Below are positions 32,652 through 44,489 of a stretch of 64,000 nt of DNA, piece by piece; the first letter of the stretch is position 1, and each line of letters begins with the position of its first letter. The stretch lies in NCBI GenBank assembly GCA_015499995.1, contig JADNRV010000201.1, positions 1 to 64,000 of the forward strand. Reading direction: 5' to 3'. A model generated the notes under the pieces. It made no database searches. It was not told where the DNA came from and saw only the letters and a program-made list of their open reading frames with translations. The position numbers and the translations under genes are program-made. The stretch comes from Flammula alnicola. Its lineage: Eukaryota > Basidiomycota > Agaricomycetes > Agaricales > Strophariaceae.

Positions 32652-34767
32652 CTCTGGTGCTGTCAGTCTAGGAGCAGTCGCTTTCTGTCTCCTAGTACCC
32701 GCTTTTGCCTTCATCGAACTCAATCGAAACCCGGATCCTCGACTTCTCCTCTAGGTGGCTGCCCCGACCTAGTTAATGCTAGTATGGTCCCCTGTTTTTC
32801 CGCAGCTAGCATCTCCTCATACGTCTCTCTATACTCATCCATCTCGTCTCGTCGCTGCTGCTGATAGACCGTGCTAGGTCTCGACTGGTAGGACGGACCT
32901 GGCCTCCCCTGCAACTCTTGTCTTAATTTTTCTATCACCTCGTCCCTCTGATCTCTCTGCTGGTTCGTGTAGAGCGACATGGAACCTTGATGCACTTGGA
33001 GATGATACATCCCCGGTACGCTCTCTGTCTCCCATGATTGGAACGCGATGTCAGTCTTCTGCTTCACGTGCCATTCATCTACTCTATCCTTGACAGGCTT
33101 ATTGGGATCAAACGAGATAATTTTGCTGTCTGGAAAGTAAAGTCTTCCCCCTTCTCCTATGTTCACTTTGCCAGTCATCAGATGTGCTTGGCGCACGGGA
33201 CAGTCTCGATACATATGACCTGTCATATGACAATAGAAACAGTTCCTAGGCGCTTCTGGTGGCTGATAGCACATCATTGGAGGCGGTGGAGGCTGATACA
33301 TCCTCATAGGTGCTGGCTGGCATCTGCTGTGCCATCTTTGTCTGTTGATGAATACTATTTTTGAATTCATCTAACAACTGCTTCTGATTTCTCTCGCTAG
33401 TTGTTATCCAATCTTTGAAGATGGAAAACTCCTGCTTGATACTCTCCAGCTCTTGTTGCACTGGAGCTAGCATCATGCTCTCCATTTTTATTCTGACAGG
33501 AGGAACTAGGGGTAACTCATCTCGATCTCCTCCTGTGGATCCAGGATTTAACACCCAAGCTAGGTCCTCTGCAACTCGAATAAACTCGTCCAGCTGGTAT
33601 CTGTCTTCTGCCCTAGCTGGTGGTGCAGTCGGCGCTGTTAATGTTCCTATGTTATTTCTGATTAAGAAATCCCACATGTCCTTTGACTGAGTTGCCTGTA
33701 TATCTAGCTTGGCATATACTCAGTTTCGGAACTCTGGTGTGAGGCAATCCGCAAAGTATGCTACTAGCGTATGATTTGCTAACAACGTCAGCACTTCCGC
33801 TAGTTTCTTGGCCTCGACTTAATGCTCTTTTGAATGTCAACAGCTCTGAGAGATCTGACTCTCCAATCCTCTGATTTTCTTTGCACACCTGTTTAAGGTG
33901 TTTCAGAGAACCAGTAGATAGTCCTATAGCTTCGGGGTAGTCCTTAATGATATCTTTCTTGTAGTCGACATAGGTTTTTCCTACACCTGCACATGAGTCA
34001 AAGGCCTGCCATTGTGCCTCTATTCTGGGCGATACATATCATCCAGCATATTTCTTTTTATTGGTTTCTGTTAAACCCATATTCCCTTTGAAACACTCCT
34101 CTAAGTCATCGAAATATCTCAACAACTCCTCTGGCCTGCTATCATCAAACTGAGGCACCCCCTTCTGATTCCTAGCTGGCATCGGCATGATGGGTGTAGT
34201 ATCAGGTTTTCCTAGTTTCTTTTTAGCTAGCTCTACTCTCACAAAAGCCGCTGAGTATGTCTCCTGCTTTTCTGGTTGAGATTTTTGTTTCTGTTTTTCT
34301 TTGCTAGTGGATGGATGGCTATTCTCTTCTTTGTCTAGTCCTAATTCTAGTCCTAGCAGAATTTCCTTTGGTAACTCCTTTCCTAGTTCTGATTCACTAA
34401 CTTGGTCCCAATCTTCAGGTATTTTCTCATTTAGCAAGCTAGTTTCTTTCAAGCTTATCGAGAGGCTAGGTGACAGAGGTTCTGATTTTGCTGAACAGAA
34501 TTCTTCCATCTGAGGCTCTACAGATGCTCGGTTTTCACTAGTTTCTCCAACTGGCTCGTTTTGTTCTGCAATCGTGCTCAATTTTGGTGTATTACTCCTC
34601 CTCTTTCTTCTTTTCTTTCCTGGGTTTTCATTGGGTAGTCCCGGTAACTGACCAGCGGTTTGCGAGTTACGCGTACCTCTGGGTTTTGGCCCACTTTGTG
34701 AAGGTCCACTAGCTGGCTGCGTGGGTCTCGCCAATGATGACAGTGGATTGCTTGGCTTAGGCGCCAT
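32652..34767 (-). pseudogene. Ty3/gypsy gag relic
   Basis: ATG 34767 (MAPKPSNPLSSLARPTQPAS). A charged, low-complexity N-terminus precedes the gag core (PQFDDSRPEELLRYFDDLEE). The frame meets TGA at 34039-34041, continues (YVSPRIEAQWQAFDS, DYKKDIIKDYPEAIGLSTGS), meets TGA at 33720-33722, continues through MWDFLIRNNIGTLTAPTAPP, and shifts frame near 33300. A CCHC knuckle (CFYCHMTGHMYRDC) lies near 33210-33250. It then runs to DPGFD-stop near 32720 with a third frame (MKAKAGTRRQKATAPRL) leading to the insertion site. Gag length is normal for fungal Ty3, but it is clearly dead. Both TGA stops sit where CGA or AGA would restore a normal codon. Confidence 0.8.
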
Positions 34768-34897
34768 TTTCACTGACTAGATGTGGTATTTTCGATTGAT
34801 TTCGCTTTTGCAAACATCCTCACTCAATTGTACCAGTTTTGTGTAATGCTATGAATTTCAAAGTTCCAATAAAATATGTTTCTGAACCACCCCTCAT

Positions 34898-34911
34898 GGT
34901 GGGCTCCAGAT
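34898..34911 (-). promoter_or_regulatory. Candidate Ty3 primer-binding site and LTR edge
   Basis: On the minus strand TGGAGCCCACC lies two bases after ...CTCTCA, 130 bases upstream of the gag start. A CA end, two bases and a TGG-starting site is the usual LTR/PBS layout. The LTR itself (extending right of 34911) could not be delimited and the tRNA was not identified. Confidence 0.3.
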
Positions 34912-37900
34912 GAGAGACCCGCTACGTGCTCAGCGACCTAAACAACACACACAACTGCAGAGCCAGATCCTAACCAGGTCGAGTGACACTCTACTAGCTT
35001 TAAAAATATGTAGTGTGCTTTGCTCCACAATGTCTATTTTGTTCAACTAGCTGACTTGTAGACAGTGCCTCGTGGTTCATTTAAGTGGGTATGAGGGATT
35101 ATTCAAATACATGTTTTATTGTAGTTTCAAGCCTTGTTTTCTCACAGGGATGAACAGTTTTATTGATTTTATGGGTTTTATTTGAGAGGAACTCTCTAGG
35201 ACGCTGCTAGCTCAAATTTCGAAGTACTAGCTGCTCTGAAGCTTTGGGAACTCATCTGAAACTAAGGCTGCACTGTGCGCTACCTTCTGAACAATCTGCT
35301 AGCCCACTGTGGACTCTGTTTCTGACTCTTAGGCGCTCTCTTGGCCTCTAAGCACACTCTGACGTCTAAATTCTTGGACCTTGTCCTCAAGAACTTTCTC
35401 TTTATTTAACTAAGCCTTCTCTGGCTTCAAATGAACTCTATTGAAGTCAAACTGATCCTTTATTCGTCCTCTTTCTTACTAGACACTGCGTCTTAGCTCG
35501 AAATAAAACAGGAAAGAGATTGCTTAAGGTAACTAGCTATAGAAGTACATCTTTTATACTACAGCTATGTGTGGTTCTGGTATGCAAATAAAATAGAGTA
35601 AAACATTCTTATCTCGTGTAAATAATGCCTGCAGGCAATGGGTATAGGGTTGAGTATTCCAGGTGACCAGATAGCAGTCAAGGATTTGGAAATTCATCCC
35701 ATTTCAGCATGCTAGGATGCTCCTGACTTCCGCGTACCATGCACATCATGTGTGCGTCTCAGCTAGCGGTGCCACTTTATTCCGGATCTGCGGCCATCAT
35801 TGATGCCAGTTCCTTCTTTCCTTTATCATCCTATTACCACTTTTGGTAGTCCCACAGGCAGTGAGTAGAGCATGCATCTAACTAACACATCCGCGTCTCG
35901 TGCGTTCCTCAGTAAGTCACAAGATACACTCACTAGTAGTCGACACATTCGCGTCTAGCTTTCACTAGCTGTGTCTCGTGCTCCTCGTTGTAGTATTTTG
36001 TAGCTAGCTGTTCAGCAATACACTGATTGTACTGAATTCACCGCGCTCTAATTCCAAAGCATCCAGAAGTCTTTTATTTTATTCCCCATGGTGTGTTTAT
36101 GCCTCACTAGTCATTTATGACTTATGCATTCTATATTTCACTGCCTGATAACTTTTAACTGTCTCCCGGCTTATCATACGGACTCAGCTAGTTCTGAACC
36201 GCGTCTGATTACCATTGTCACAGGTTAGATGACAGCTAGTAGTCACCTAGCTAGGCCTTAGACTACTAACTTGGGTGCATTATAGTCTCTCTGTCTCGGT
36301 TATATTCTATAGGTAAAAGATGATATATTGCAAAATGCATGCGTGGCCAGTTTGCGGCCCTATCAGTGGCTAGCTCTGAATGGACTACTATTCTCCTTAC
36401 CTGGGCTATTTTTAGCACTTAGTAAAGCTTATACTGCAGTCTAAATGTTACAAGTCTGGACATTACAATGACAAGACTACTAAGGACTAGAGGAAACTAT
36501 GCAAGATAACGAGGAATGCGCGGTTTAATAAAGACATTATTATTAGTAACTATTGAGATAATAGTCAATACATCTAATGAAGTGTACAGAAATAGGCGCC
36601 TTTCAGTAATATCTTAACCATCCGGCCTATACAGAATGGGCACGGGTCTCTAGATTAAAGAACGGACATCTAGGCACACTACAGGACAGGTCACATGTCA
36701 TTGCCGAAGCTCGGATCAGAGGGATACCAAATTGGGAACACATACCATATCGGGTAATAACTGGGTACAGGAAGATTTCCGGGGTGCATAGCTCGACATA
36801 GCGAGATCCCAGATGCACGCTGAGGGTACCAAGATACCAGGTATAGAGGACAAAGGGTTACAACCCTAATCACGAGAATTATCTCGGACAGAACGTGCAT
36901 GGATTGCCCGAGCATCTCTGATGAGACATAGGCGCTTCTATGCTCCGTTCAGTCAATAACCAATGACAGGACAAGGTACTAATGAAAATGAAAGGTCACA
37001 AGCCTGTTACCATGCAGTCGAGGAGGATTAAGTCTTAGGTGCTTAAGTTAGCCAAGCCGATGACAATCTGAGCTCCTGATCCAACCAAAAGGCATGATTG
37101 AGCAGACGAGCATGGAAACTGTACTCCACAAGGCCGCCGCTCGCGCACAAATGCCCATGAAATCTCTATATTCTCGTCATTGCATCTATGTAATAATATA
37201 TCATCTCAGTAGTATATAAGCAGCCCTGTAACACCATAGAATACAAGCAATTTACCACCCACGAGATACAAGCACTTAAGAGTTATATCTTAAGTGTTTC
37301 GCCTCTAAGTACTAAGTAGCTTCAAAGCGAGAAGTTCCATAATATAAAAGAAACCAAGTAATGATATTTACGAGCTGTTAAAGATAAGATCGCGAGCCTA
37401 AGTGGTTCACCAAGTTAAAGAAAGAGAGTTATAAGCCAAGCAACCTGTCTAAGTGACTTGTTCAAAACCTACCCTTTGTCAAAGGACATCTGGGGACCTC
37501 GACTGTAGTGTCAGTAGATGAAGTGTCTATGCACCTCTGGCTATTGTTTAGGGACTGTAGTGTCAGCAGATAAGAAGTCTGTGCATCTCTTTCCACATGT
37601 AGAGTTTTTGAGACAAGTAAAGACAAGCAAAGGGCATAGAACCATCTTCTCAAAACAAGATCAGTTAGCAGTTTGTGCATAGAGCACTAGTTTCCGAGCA
37701 TCAGTTAAGAACACAACCCAGTCTATTAGACTTAAAATGACCCATTGGCTATTAACACATCTAAGGCCTTGCCTGAAACCATTACTTAGTTAGAAATCTT
37801 CTTTTATCACAACCTTTCATCAGGTATCGATACTATAAAACTATTATCCTCCCCTTGGACGAACTAAGTCAACTAAACATTTGATTTGGGTGTTTGAAGC

Positions 37901-38376
37901 ATAGACTAGTAGTATTAAAAGTGAAGCAGCTTAGATTTGATAGTGATCCTTTAATAGACATTACAGAGTCTATTAAACACGACTACTTGACTATCTAGGA
38001 AGTTCACACACACACCCTGCACTAAGCATCTTTAGCGGACTTTTGCAGATACTCTCAGCTAAGATCAGAGCTGTGCAGAGCCAGTTTTTACTGGGACTCA
38101 GACTCCAAGTAGTCAATTATATCACTTGTCTTCTACAAATTTTTACCTCAAAAACAAAACAAAAACAAAACAAAAAATGCAACATTTGAGATTCAAACGA
38201 CTGAGGAATATAAATATTGCTGGCAGCTTGTACTACTGGGCCATTAATAGTTGTGAACACTTAGCAAAGTGAACACTTTCAATGTGCATCATGCATCACA
38301 CCTCAGCCATGAACACTACCACCAGTGAACAGTTTGCATCATGTGTCACATGCTGTGAACACTTGGTCAAAATGGT
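34912..38376. other. No gene recognised; probable LTR and repeat debris
   Basis: Stop-dense sequence with CTAGCTAG-type motifs. An AT-rich stretch at 37180-37360 (GTATATAAGCAGCCCTGTAA) looks like an LTR promoter and transcript start, possibly a solo LTR, but no ends or duplicate were found. ORFs here are short and have no family signature. Confidence 0.4.
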
Positions 38377-39211
38377 ACAGTACCTAGTGCCTGAAAGTCT
38401 GGTCCAGTCTAGTCTTTTGACCCCCAGAGCCTTAGACCAAGCCTGAAACCAGTCTATTGCAGTTCAAAGACTGCAAAAGACCACACAAAACTGAGGAAGA
38501 CTGGTCTCGGTCCGTCTTTGCAGTCTTTAACTGGTCCGGACCAAAAATTAAAAAACTGGTTAAGACTGGCATAGACTGCACCTTTGGGCATTAATAAACA
38601 TTATTACCTAATATATAACCTTGAAATCAAGCACTAGAACATTAAAAATGGTTAAGAATTGAGTGAAATATGATTTAATTCTGCAAAGTCTACCAATTCG
38701 GCCAAGATTTTACAGTTTTAACCATAACTTTGTCAAATTTCAACCATTTTTTACCTGCTCATGTGTAAGCCCGGCCATTCAGACTGACTTACCACACATG
38801 CGAGACACCTCTAACGCGTCTCGCATCACGACAATTCCTTACTACATCACATGACAGCGATAGACAGAAGTTTTCGATCCGACCTTTGTTGCTCACTCTT
38901 CCTTACGACGAGCAACAAAGGTCAGTAGTATATTTATTTCCTCATGTACTCTTCCTTACGACGAGCAACAAAGCACCCACCGTTATCCTGTCTATCGGTC
39001 TGATCAGAGTGTTGGGCACCAGACACGGCGCCCTTCCATCATGGCCATTTTGACAGGGTTTATGAGGCGTATAAAATATTTCAGTTCAGACTGGTCTTAA
39101 CTGCAAAGACCAGTTCACCAAGACTGGTCTTTTGCGGTATTTTGTGGTCTTGGTCCGGTCTTTTGCCAGTCTTTTTCCAGTCTTGAGACTGGACTTCCAA
39201 GTACTAGTAAT
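38377..39211. repeat. AGACTGG-rich inverted-repeat element
   Basis: Left end starts AGTACCTAGTGCCTGAAAGT; the right end, reversed, starts AGTACTTGGAAGTCCAGTCT. Both ends hold clusters of AGACTGG or CCAGTCT (well over ten copies in total), facing each other. About 835 bases, no ORF. It resembles a diverged MITE with subterminal repeats; the exact edges and target duplication are uncertain. Confidence 0.5.
38881..38973. repeat. 26-bp direct repeat with a 14-bp hairpin
   Basis: ACTCTTCCTTACGACGAGCA begins both copies (38895-38920, 38948-38973). The first copy also forms a stem: GACCTTTGTTGCTC pairs with GAGCAACAAAGGTC around a loop of about 15 bases. Confidence 0.7.
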
Positions 39212-40189
39212 ACCAGGAAAATCAGCTCATGCTAGCCTCAGGAAAGATTCTACATAAAACTAGACAAAATTACACATTTTCCTGGGTCATTCCTGGTTAT
39301 GGAATTTCCTGTCTAATAGGAAATATGTCATAATGTTAGTCATACCATTAATCTTTCCCAGTCAGACAAGGAAAACTTCCCTGAATGAAGAGTTATCAAA
39401 CCAGGAATTTTTTCAGGCTCTAGGGTTCACAGTGAAGGTGGAAGTCAAGATGAAGGCATGTCATAGGCTCTCACACATCAAAATGTGAAAAAAATTTAAG
39501 TTGATCTAAAGCATATTATTATTTTTATTTTTGTCTACTGTCATCATTTTTGCAAATGGCTATAAATATATCCAAAATGCTTCAATGTGCATCAGAAATA
39601 CAAACTGCTTGAATTCAGACTTGTGGTTGAATTATGAACTCAATGGCAATGCAATGCCCATCCATCTGTCTGTACTTCCAGTTATGATGTTCAACATAAG
39701 TAGTAAATTGATCCTGTCTTTTGGAAAGCTTGTGATAAGCTACTGTACTATTTCGATCAATTCGGCCATCACGCATCACACGACTGGTGGCCATGGCCAA
39801 AATCGGTTGCTTGTCCCACGTCACAGAGCGAGTGGCCAGCGTTGAAAAACCATTGGTCAAAAGGTTGAAAAACCATTGATCAAAAGGTCGAAAACCCTGA
39901 TTTTTTCGAGCCCTGCAGGTGCTTAGACTTTATTTGAGTTGAATATACAAGATTGGAATGAAGAGAGCACATTTTGAGCCTGAAATCCACACTCAAGTCA
40001 GTCAAACAGTCAGACCAAAAGAACCATGTAAATTATACTAAATCTAGTCATAGAGATACAGACAATCACTGAAGAAACCAAAAGACATAATAAAATTAAC
40101 AAGAAGGTATTCTAGATGTCTTCGTCAGAGTTGTCATCGCCGTGCATCCAAAACGTCTTCGCACTGTGAAGTCAATTGGCTTGTTTATG
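39212..40189. other. No gene; 23-bp tandem repeat near 39841
   Basis: No supported coding. At 39841-39893 TTGAAAAACCATTGGTCAAA is repeated in tandem with one change plus a partial third unit. Confidence 0.6.
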
Positions 40190-43100
40190 TCACTTCCCAC
40201 ACTCTAGTTCCTTATCGCCCCCATCAACAATCTCCACTTCTACCATTTCCACCACCTCATCAAACTGCTTAGTGAGCGTGTTCAAAACTATACCACCATC
40301 CTCGCTGACAAGATAACCATCCATTGTTTTGGTTTACCTGCAAGCTCCTGCACCAACACCTTCAACAGCACATCACTGTCATCAACGTGCCCTATTTCTT
40401 CATCAACAATGATGTCATCCTCAGGCTGCAGGATATTTCAGGAGGGACCTCATCCTCGGATTGTTTAGTGGTGACTTCATTCCAAAAAATGGGGTCAGTT
40501 TGTTTGAGCTCACGAAGCCTCGCCCGAGCAGCAGTTCCAGTGACACATTCATAGGAGAGATTCCACCCTCTGAAAATGCAATGTTAGAAAGCCTAGCAAA
40601 ATGTAAGTCCATATTTTCATTCAGGAAATCAATCACTAACCTTCTTTACTAGAGTCTCGTCACTTATCGCCTTGAAGGCATTCCATATCCAATGCGTACT
40701 GTGATCACGTAGAGTAGGCAGTCTGCTGTCAATGCTAATGAGCTCGCTTTTTGTGTCGATTTGTTCCAAAACTTCAGACACAATGTCTTCATGGTAAGTC
40801 CTCTTTATGGACAGCTTCAATGGTCTCTGAATTCTGACATCGCAGGGCTGCACGACTCCGGTACAACCTCCAGGAACAAAGTCAAGAATAATGTTCAGAT
40901 GGAAGTGCCTCATCCAGAGCCTGAACTCTTCAGATCGATGCACAGACCAGACGTCAATTGTCCACAATGATTTCTGGGAAGGAGGTAGACCAAGCTTGGA
41001 CTTTGCTCCCTCGAAATAAGGTGCGAGAATCTTATCGACAAATGAATGCATGGTTTCATGATTTGACCAATATGTTGTTGTTCCAGACTCCTCCAGGAGA
41101 AACCCAGCATCGATGAGCTCGAAGTAATGTGGGAATTTGGAAGATGGACGAGAGCATCAGGAAAACCCTAATCGGCAACTTTCGGCAAAACGGCCCAAAT
41201 TGGCACCACTAAGCGAAATTTAGGCAATCAAATGTCTAATTAGACAGAGTAGCTCGAATAATTGACAAAAATTTTGCATAATCAAGCCCGATTTTGACTA
41301 ACTCTAAGTTCATTCCCTTGCATATCAGTAAAATTGACGCTTTCACTTTTGGACAACCTTTTGATGAGCTTTTCGGAACTCTTTCATGACTTCTAAGCCT
41401 GGAAATACTTGTGAATAGTAATGGGAAATGTACTCTATTGTTTAAATGGTGATACACATTTTGCAGGTAGTACATAGGGTATAGATATTGAATAGGGTAT
41501 AGAGCAAATGCAATGATGAACCAGAAAGTCGAGACGAGAAGTTGCTTAAGTTCTTTCAAACTCCGAGGCACATGACTATGTTGACACGTCGTTCGAAATT
41601 TCAGTTCAACTTGTTTCCTCACTCCCATCTTCCTCCTCCTCCTTTCACCCTGCTTCGATGTATTGCTGCCAACAACTCCAAAAAGGTGGTTCTATCGCTT
41701 CTTTGGTACCTTATACTAATCAAGAAATTACAGGCAAGATGCAGCCAGGGCTTGGCCAGGGCCCGCCCTCCACGATGGCCCGAAGAAGTTGAGGATGCCC
41801 CCAACAAGCCTCAACCAGCACCCTCACCCTCTATGTCAATCTCGACTGTGAGTGCATGCTAGGTATGTGCCCAGTGCCGTGCGCTTCAACAAGACCCAGA
41901 TGTGGTGTGCATCTCGCAAACGGGGACATCAGGGATGCCCAGTGGCCAACACTATGTGATGCGAGAGGTGAGTAGGGCAACAGTCAATGTGGGCAAGAGC
42001 TAGGTGATGCTTACCAACTGTTTTCAGTGGAGTGGACATTTCTTACACCCCCGACGGGTACAACTAGAGCAAGCGGCCATTGTGGACATGCACAGGGACC
42101 AAGTCGGCAGCTAGGGAGGCGACATTGTGCGGAAGAGTGGGCATGAAGGGCGTTGTGGTATGGCGATAGAACCTATATTGAGTTAAGCATGATATCAGTT
42201 GCTTATACACTTGTATACTCACCATAGTCAGTTGACACCCATGATGGTCACTGCACCGCTATCAATACCGAGGCTGACCAGCGACAGGGATGACTCCGAA
42301 TGAGCCAACATTTTTTGTCCAGAACAAACCAGTCATCTGAGTCCCCCAATGTGGGAGCGCCAAGTTGGCGCTAACTGTAAGTTGCCCTTGAATCACCCTT
42401 GCCTGCTGCTGCTCACTGCCCTACCCCCTTTTCAGAGCATTAATGAAGGCAATTAGGCTCGATTGTTAGGTTTATGGTTTCTCTTTTGGTTTGGGGAGGA
42501 GTAATTGTTACAAGTAGCCCTATCAATGTATATAAAACTCTGTAACCTCTGTAACTTACTACAATCAATATACAACCTTTGAATGCTTTCCTCTCTGATT
42601 ATGAATAAACAATTCACTATCAAGACAAATAGCGCAGCAATTGCACATAATCATGCAAAATTTAACACTGATTATTCATGTTAGACAAAATCCACCCGGC
42701 GAAAAGCTGCACAGGTTCAATCGGTCAACTTGAGACAATATTTCACTAAAAGTGCAAAATTTTGTTGAATGAGAGTATAATTGGCAAATTTATGGCAAAA
42801 TTTGCAAGTTAGGGTTTTCCTGATGAGTGCTCGGTCTTTCCGCTGTAGATGGCCTGCATTGGCAAAACGGTCCCGTCACTAGCAACAGAGATGAGAAGAG
42901 TAAATGCTTGCTTCTCATCACCACCGTGGATCGGAACCTGCTTTGAACCTGTACCCGCCCACGTCATCTTATCTCCCGGTGCATATACAACTTGTGTTTG
43001 GTCAGAATTGACCCATAATTGTATCGAGATATCCTCTTCCTTGATGACATAGGCCTTTCGCAGAAATGAGCACTCGCACTGATCTTCCCAATCATCAGGT

Positions 43101-43600
43101 AGCTTGTGGGCAGCCTGGGTCCCCTTTCTCCTTGACCAATTCATCGCATCGTGTAACCATTTTTGAACAAAAGATTCTGATCCATGGAAGATAGAGCCAT
43201 CTTTGAACTTCTTCTCCAGTATTTCTGGTGCTGATGAAATGATCATTGCCAGCATGATCCCTTGTGCCATCATAACAGAAACCTAGGCCCCGTTTTCTCG
43301 AATGCTCTCCAGACGTGATTTGATAGTGGATACAACTTCTGGATAATGTACCTGTATGTTGTTTTAGCTTGTCGGATTGACCACATTGACTAACAATTAC
43401 TCACAAGAACACCTCTACAGCCACCATTGGCATGCCCTGGTTCATTCCCTTTTCGAACACGCTCAAGAGTCTTTTCAGACCAGCACGGCTTAGCCCCTGA
43501 TCAGTCAATCGATCGATCCATCATCATACGATTCAGACCTTTGAAGGTCGCAAAAGCCTTCTTCTGAAGCTCACGGGTTATGGCTTATGTGCTCCATTTC
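40190..43600 (-). pseudogene. Pogo-like DDE transposase half of a Ulp1-transposase fusion gene
   Basis: Reads from AITRELQKKAFATFKGLNRM (about 43580) through MAQGIMLAMIISSAPEILEK and the first Asp in LWVNSDQTQVVYAPGDK to QAIYSGKTE (42840). It is interrupted by the element at 41156-42824, then resumes SSKFPHYFELIDAGFLLEES, second Asp in LWTIDVWSVHRSEEF, third Asp in VQPCDVRIQRPLKL. After a GT-AG intron near 40605-40650 it continues RWNLSYECVTGTAARARLRE and ends about 40190. Spacing and motifs match the pogo/DDE_1 group. Stops at 43501-43503 and just before AITREL fit CGA/CAA-to-stop changes. Without the insertion the core would be continuous. Confidence 0.75.
41156..42824. mobile_element. 1.67-kb non-autonomous inverted-repeat element in the pogo-like gene
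   Basis: Ends ATCAGGAAAACCCTAA and TTAGGGTTTTCCTGAT are exact 16-bp inverted repeats. Flanks GAGAGC and GAGTGC may be a decayed 6-bp duplication. It separates GKTE from the following SSKFPHYFELIDAGF block, which are adjacent in the gene's reading. No transposase. A TATA-bearing, LTR-like stretch (TGTATATAAAACTCTGTAAC near 42528) lies inside. Confidence 0.75.
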
Positions 43601-44481
43601 GGGCCACCAGCAGTGATGCATGCTGCCTTGATTTGTTTGAAAAGGAATGGAGTAAACCAATTGTGGTATTTCATATCTTTTTCCTTGTTCTTGCTCTTTC
43701 GTCCTGAAGCTTTTCTGACCTTTGCCTTGAACTTGGCATTCAGAGAACGGGCAGATCGACTAAGCTCAGCGATGGAGCCACCCATATCCAGTGCTGGTGT
43801 ATACTGAAGGTGAACGTCCTTGACCTGTAAGTGCTGCGTTAGATCTTATTTTGACCAAATGCTGATTTAACTTACTTTAATCTTTGTTCCTCCAGGACTG
43901 CGCAAACCTTGCAACATGTCCTGCTTTTTCTCCTTTGCTCACTGCTTTTGCTTGCACTTGGAAGCATTCTTCCTTTTTTTCACCAGTAAGATCTGATCCT
44001 CCCTCTTCTTTTCCCACTCCATGTTCTCAAATTCTTCGGTGTCATCCGTGCAGGTTCTCTTTACCCATTCACGATGTTCCTCTCCAGTCGCCTTCCTGAA
44101 AAACAAAAGAATGCCTCGTGGTCCTTCCTTCCTCTCAAGCGCCTCGCGAATTGAAGATGTTGTTGATTCATGAATCCTTTTCGTGGTTGGGCTGGATGGT
44201 GGGATGTTGCTAGCACACATGGTGTGTGAACACTTGAGGTGCCATTTGGTATCAGAATGAGGCTAAGGCAGAGATGGTGGAGTTGCAGGTGATTTGTGGT
44301 CGTCATTGTTGTCTTCAGATGGTTCTGAATCTGAACTGTCTGAACTGTTGAGGCTCTTCATCTCCGTGTCATATTCCGAGCCTGAATCATTGGATTCAGG
44401 TGGTGTTCCTGGTAGTGTATACATAGAAGCATCCTTCTCCATGTCTACATCGCACCTGAGATTGATGTTGTAGCTTGTCAA
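43601..44481 (-). pseudogene. Linker region of the Ulp1-transposase fusion gene
   Basis: Acidic, Ser-rich stretch (SDSSDSEPSEDNNDDHKSPA) at 44263-44481, then KRIHESTTSSIREALERKEG and a basic region (EWEKKREDQILLVKKRKNAS) to 43939. A further exon-like piece follows at 43785-43601: MGGSIAELSRSARSLNAKFK. Introns are probably present between the pieces. The order joins the protease half (upstream) to the transposase half (downstream) on one strand with no intervening promoter-like gap. I cannot prove a single transcript. Confidence 0.5.
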
Positions 44482-44489
44482 GACAGGGG

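Noticed and set aside
37180..37360. Solo LTR with GTATATAAG promoter
   Set aside because: Promoter-like composition only; ends and duplication not found.
42468..42610. Solo copia LTR (TGTTAGG ... ATAAACA with a TATA box)
   Set aside because: No target duplication or second copy found; kept only as a remark inside the 1.67-kb element.
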